DNA from: Enoplolaimus lenunculus | Taxonomy: Eukaryota > Nematoda > Enoplea > Enoplida > Thoracostomopsidae | DNA: 64,000 nt | Assembly: GCA_030248215.1 (NCBI GenBank) | Contig: JASANG010000290.1 | Coordinates: 1-64,000, forward strand | Direction: 5' to 3' | In this document: in pieces, positions 60,061 to 64,000 of the stretch | How positions within the stretch are numbered: the stretch's first letter is position 1 | Layout of the letters: each line of letters starts with the position of its first letter | Translations under genes and position numbers: made by a program | The notes under the pieces: generated by a model | The model's input: only the letters and a program-made list of their open reading frames with translations | Told to the model about the DNA's origin: nothing | Database searches by the model: none

Positions 60061-60440
60061 ATTTTTTATATTTTAGAAAGCACGGTGAACACTTGCACGT
60101 TTATATTGTACTGACAGAAAAATATAACATCCTTGACTTCAATATCCATATCCGTTTCTGTTATTTGTACAAACCGTTTACACCCTGTAAATTTTGATTA
60201 AAGCAAAAATCGCGGATCGCACAAAGTTTTTAAGACGCTGGATTAATTTCACCGTTTTTATTTCACATCGAACAATTGCAGCACATCTGTATTAAAAATT
60301 GAGCTATTTTAAGTGATTTAAAATATAATATCGGCTAGCATTAACGCAACGGAATTTCGGGCATTTCTATAACAGAAATAGAAACAATTTTTATAGTAAA
60401 CGGATACCGTTACATTCTGGTTGTCAACTAGTCACACGTA
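60060..60440. repeat. dispersed AACGGATATTGAAG repeat, second copy
   Basis: Reverse complement of the family at 27,290-27,660: on the minus strand 'cagggtgtaaacggtttgtac' and 'aaacggatatggatattgaagtc' appear in the same order. No coding signal. Confidence 0.5.
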
Positions 60441-60723
60441 GACTGAGTACATGCAGATACGGGTAACGGGCAAAGTTAAATATGATTTTACTCAAACAAA
60501 ACCATGTTTTTACTTGGTGTTCACCTGACAAAATACAAAATCACAGCCATATTTGGAATAAAAACGCACAATTAATACAAACATGCACCAACTAACCTCA
60601 ACTCATGACATAGATAGCCAGTTTTCACAAAATTCAGTTATATACACCCGTAAAGCGTACCGAATGAAACAAGAGGCCCATGTTAACCAAAAACGATTGG
60701 CCGACTAAGCCCAAAGTAAGTAT

Positions 60724-60853
60724 AAGGGTTGCACTTTACTCGCCGGACGCCGCCATTTGGCCCAGTATACCTTTTTATTACAAATTAAACGAAATAAATT
60801 TTGCCAGTGGCGCGCGGCGGCGTCCGGTGCAGTAAAGTATGGCGCAACCCTTG
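60724..60853. mobile_element. MITE, AAGGGTTGCACTTTACT ends, GC-rich core
   Basis: Left end AAGGGTTGCACTTTACTCGCC with 'cggacgccgcca', right end 'ggcggcgtccggtgcagtaaagtatggcgcaaccctt', a long inverted pair. About 130 bases in total. A degenerate TTAGGC patch follows at about 60,855-60,900. Confidence 0.75.
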
Positions 60854-61129
60854 ATCTAAGCGTAAGCCTGAATATAAGCGTCATCCTAAAGGTAAGAATA
60901 AATTTTGTAAATTTCCGATTACCATATTTAACTGCAGCGTAAATGATTACAAAATACAATAAAAAAAGTATATACATATATTTTACATGAAATAAGACAA
61001 GTATAATCACCATAAGATGTTAAAATAAACGCTGAATACTCCGAAATACCAAAGTCAATCAAATATTTCTCTAAACGAACCCAAAATATGTGGCAAAATT
61101 AAAACCTGAACAGAGCACTTGGCTTTCAA

Positions 61130-61275
61130 ACAAAAAAGTTTATCAAAATCGGTTCAGCCGTTCCTGAGATTCTTTTCGGACGGACGGACATCCACCTTTC
61201 GACTCCCAAATACAAAACATAAAACGCTTCGTGAAACTCCGAGCTTCACTCGGAGTTTCGCTTCGCTCAATCAAA
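61130..61275. mobile_element. terminal fragment of the GAGCGAAGC element
   Basis: 'gttcagccgttcctgagattcttttcgg', then CGGACGGACGGACATCCACC and 'aaacataaaacgcttcg' is the reverse complement of 20,426-20,560. The tandem units of the full element are missing. Ends about 30 bases downstream of the neuroligin-like stop codon. Confidence 0.65.
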
Positions 61276-61302
61276 AATTTTGAAATACTTTAAAACTTCT
61301 CA

Positions 61303-63833
61303 TTAAGCGTATGTTCCAACAGTGGACGCTTTACTCGGTTCATTCACAACTGTTTCATGAAAAGGCGGATGGTTATTATTGTAGTTGTATGGTATATTTC
61401 GAGAATCAGTGTAAGCAATACTTGAGCAATTTCGACGATGAGAGAATAGCAAGTAACCAAACGTTGCAGCCAAAAATATACCAACCGCAGCGAGAATAAT
61501 AAATGTCGCTGAAACACCTTGTAGCACTCGCTTTTCCCATAACAAAGACTGAATTGTTGGCGATAGCGTTGTGGTCCACAGAGTTGCCACCTATAACTAG
61601 TACGCAACTGACTAAATGAATAACTTCTACTACGTCTAATAGATATTTGCAATATACCAGAAATAAAGACACCACAAATACACTCAAATCAGTAACCGAA
61701 ACTTTACACTAAATTTAGTAAAAACAATCCTATAGCAGCAGTAACCTGAGTTAAATAAACATTCCAAAACCCGACTTGAACCCAACGATAATTTTCTTTC
61801 ATTTTCGACGTCACATTAATATCGAGATATTTGTGCTGGCGAATGTCAAAGTTTTCCCAAAGCGCTGACAGATGCAAGTTTGGATCCCTGCAACAAACAG
61901 TAAATTAGCGTGTGCAAAATATCAAATAGAATATTTTATAAAAGTTTTGCAAACTAAAAATTATAAAACATTACTTGATGTTCCTTAAGAGTTTACTTGA
62001 ATATGATACTAATTTTTGCAGACACATTTTCTTCTTGAAACATAGAAATAATAATTAAGAACGACAATTAATTAAAAATAGCCATATGCCAAATCGGCAT
62101 TTTTAGCATTATGCCACTATGTCAGCGTCCTACCTTAATCTTACTACTGACTTACTTTTTCTTCGCAAATTGCCGCATAGATTCCATAAAGTACTCGCTC
62201 ATATTACGATCTAACACTGTGAAGTAATCGTGTTGCTTGAGATATTCGGGCAAATAAGATTTATCAAGCCACGGAAACCCCATCAATAGAATCAGATTAG
62301 TTTCGTGAAAAACTCCTTAAAAGACAAGCACAAACTTATAGTATTGATTTGAACAATGCGAACTCTCAATAAGACAAAACTTCTAACACAACTAACTGTG
62401 TTGAAAATTCTTATAACATCAATTAGTTTGAGTATAACATACTGAGAAAATATCCTCATTACATATTTTTCAAGAAACAACCGAAACAAATTCCTATAAA
62501 ACAGTTCTTTTAACAAAAAATTTATTTCAAAGCTGGCAGCACACCCAAACGATATTTGATTGCAAACGCGTCAGCGTTCGATTGTGACCAGTTCAAGCAA
62601 GATTTTCTCTGTACCTACCCAGCCATTTAGGAGCCACTTGCAGTAAGTCGTTCCCATCATGTGTTGACCGCGTCCCCATACGATAATTATTAACGTACAT
62701 ATATACAAAACTACCGGCATCTGCGTGCAGTCGTGCTGATAGTGACACAGGTGCAACATAATATGCATCACTTGCCATCTGAAAATGTGATGTAAATGCT
62801 TTCAATATTTCACAAACCCTTTAGCCAGAGTGCAGCGGAACTTTATTATACCGAAATCTGAATCGGAACGGCAAATTTTGTAACTATACGGATAATTTGT
62901 ATTAACACAAATATAATATGAATTTAGGGCATCTGTTGGTTGACAACAATTTTCAAAAATGTTGCATGAACAAATTGACGGTAATTTTTAGCTTCTGTAA
63001 AGATAAACTAAAATCAGTTATCGTTAGTTTCTAAATAAAACCGTATTTTAAACCAACTTACTAGATAAATGACACAGAATTTTTATGCAACATATCACAA
63101 ATAGGATTAAAATTAAAATTTCAAAACTATCTTTCCAATTCATTGTGGAATCGAAATCCGAACTCTGCATCGGAATTCTAAACGAAATCGGAATTCCGGC
63201 ATCAACCTTCGTTTAGCTTAATCTGATATTATGGCTAAAATGCGTTAACAACAAAGTAGAAAAAATAAACCAAACCTGCATAAACTGTTGCCGTATCCGC
63301 TCGTCATCGTGTATATCGGGCCAATATGTATACTGAGCACGTATCGCGTCAATAACCGCGGCGCGATTTGTAGTATAATTATGATACAACGTGTATTCAA
63401 TGATTTTCTCATCCAAATACGACTGAGTGACATCATAATCAAGAATTTGAAGTGTTTTGTCAGATACTAAAATAGGAATACGTATAGATTCTGCAGCCGT
63501 TATCATAATCTGTCTATAGGTCGTGTACCAAGTTATTTGAGCAAAGTTGGCTTCTTTATATTCGAGCAACGGCGAGACTCTGGCGCTCGAAAACTTCGCT
63601 GAGTCAGACACAAAATAAATACAAATGCCTGTAACCATGATATGAGTCTCGTAACTTTATAATCATTTTACCAATGAAAACCTACACAAGGTATCCGATC
63701 CATCATTCGTGTTAACACCGGTCATGTAGGGAACTGCATGCGCCACCTGTTTTTCTTCAAGTAACTTGGTAGGATCGTCGCGAATAAAATGGCCGTCCAC
63801 CGAGGGTACAAACGAATACAAGCTATATTCGTG
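61303..63833 (-). CDS. neuroligin-like protein, C-terminal half (partial)
   Basis: Minus strand, entering from the right edge. Exons: 63,833-63,686; 63,466-63,276; 62,778-62,619; 62,315-62,156; 61,887-61,746; 61,590-61,303, all GT-AG with matching phase. It encodes the carboxylesterase-type fold's second half: FVPSVDGHFIRDDP, then MTGVNTNDGSD, a segment matching the neuroligin 'Y..W....R' region (AQYTYWPDIHDDE), ASDAYYVAPVSL, the histidine region THDGNDL, a KKDPNLHLSALW / KYLDINV / ENYRWVQVGFWN stretch very like neuroligin's 'KQYLHI..VRDNYRA..VAFW', then one membrane helix (ILAAVGIFLAATFGYLLF) and a cytoplasmic tail of about 45 residues ending STVGTYA. Esterases lack this membrane anchor and tail order, so neuroligin (synaptic adhesion, neurexin partner) or a close cholinesterase-like adhesion protein is favoured. 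The catalytic-serine region lies outside the window. Confidence 0.85.
62822..63192. repeat. dispersed ATTATACCGGAATCGGAAT repeat, copy 2, in intron
   Basis: Same order of motifs as 42,878-43,205: 'agtgcagcggaactttattatacc', 'ttgtattaacacaaata', 'gggcatctgttggttgacaacaatttt'. Lies wholly within the intron between exons 63,466-63,276 and 62,778-62,619 of the neuroligin-like gene. Confidence 0.55.
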
Positions 63834-64000
63834 CTAAACCAAAAAACATTTTGTTATATTCTTAAGCAGCAGCACACTAGGCTACAATTAATAAATCAAA
63901 CATAGTGTTGCTAAATTATTTATAGCATAGATAGCACATTACGTGTTTTAAAAACAATTCGATTAATACAGATAATCTAAATAGGCGGCAAAATTGATAT

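Noticed and set aside
59856-60197. 113-codon plus-strand frame with a CC pair
   Set aside because: It overlaps a dispersed repeat from 60,060 on, has no partner exon and lies after the stop and ATTAAA signal of the cysteine-rich gene.
61303-63833. Soluble carboxylesterase or acetylcholinesterase
   Set aside because: The C-terminal membrane helix and cytoplasmic tail, plus the neuroligin-like order of the last 150 residues, fit a neuroligin-type protein better. The catalytic serine region is not in view, so activity cannot be judged.

Overview
The window is eukaryotic and animal: AT-rich, with multi-exon genes bounded by GT-AG introns, and dense in small transposons. Two genes encode secreted proteins with N-terminal signal peptides, and a third encodes a neuroligin-like membrane protein. 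Many dispersed elements carry tracts of TTAGGC/GCCTAA, the canonical nematode telomere hexamer. That makes a nematode (or close relative) the best guess, but no gene here fixes the phylum. All exon models were joined by eye from splice sites and reading phase and have no transcript support.

Layout. 1-565 is plain flank. 565-11,553 is dominated by a huge palindrome plus a further direct copy (A, inverted A, A). A small inverted-repeat transposon sits at the turn point and a C/A-only junk tract at the second turn, which looks more like a foldback read artefact than biology. 11,554-16,300 has no recognised gene; 13,080-15,720 has a different base composition from its surroundings. 16,297-33,409 (minus) is a large gene for a secreted modular protein of about 1,356 residues: one signal-peptide exon, then thirteen exons each encoding one ~100-residue helical module, every intron in phase 2. 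33,410-47,473 is intergenic, full of MITEs, a nested inverted repeat, and a decayed pogo/jerky-like transposase (41,216-42,130). 47,474-59,182 (plus) is a 13-exon gene for a secreted cysteine-rich protein of about 1,000 residues, with a chitin-binding-like N-terminus and twelve tandem 37-39-residue units in one exon. 61,303-63,833 (minus, running off the window) is the 3' half of a neuroligin-like gene.

The two secreted genes are divergently arranged about 14 kb apart; the cysteine-rich gene and the neuroligin-like gene are convergent. Nothing shows that the three act together. The most novel items are the module-exon gene, the cysteine-rich repeat gene, and the MITE family that carries telomere-like hexamers inside introns of both secreted genes.
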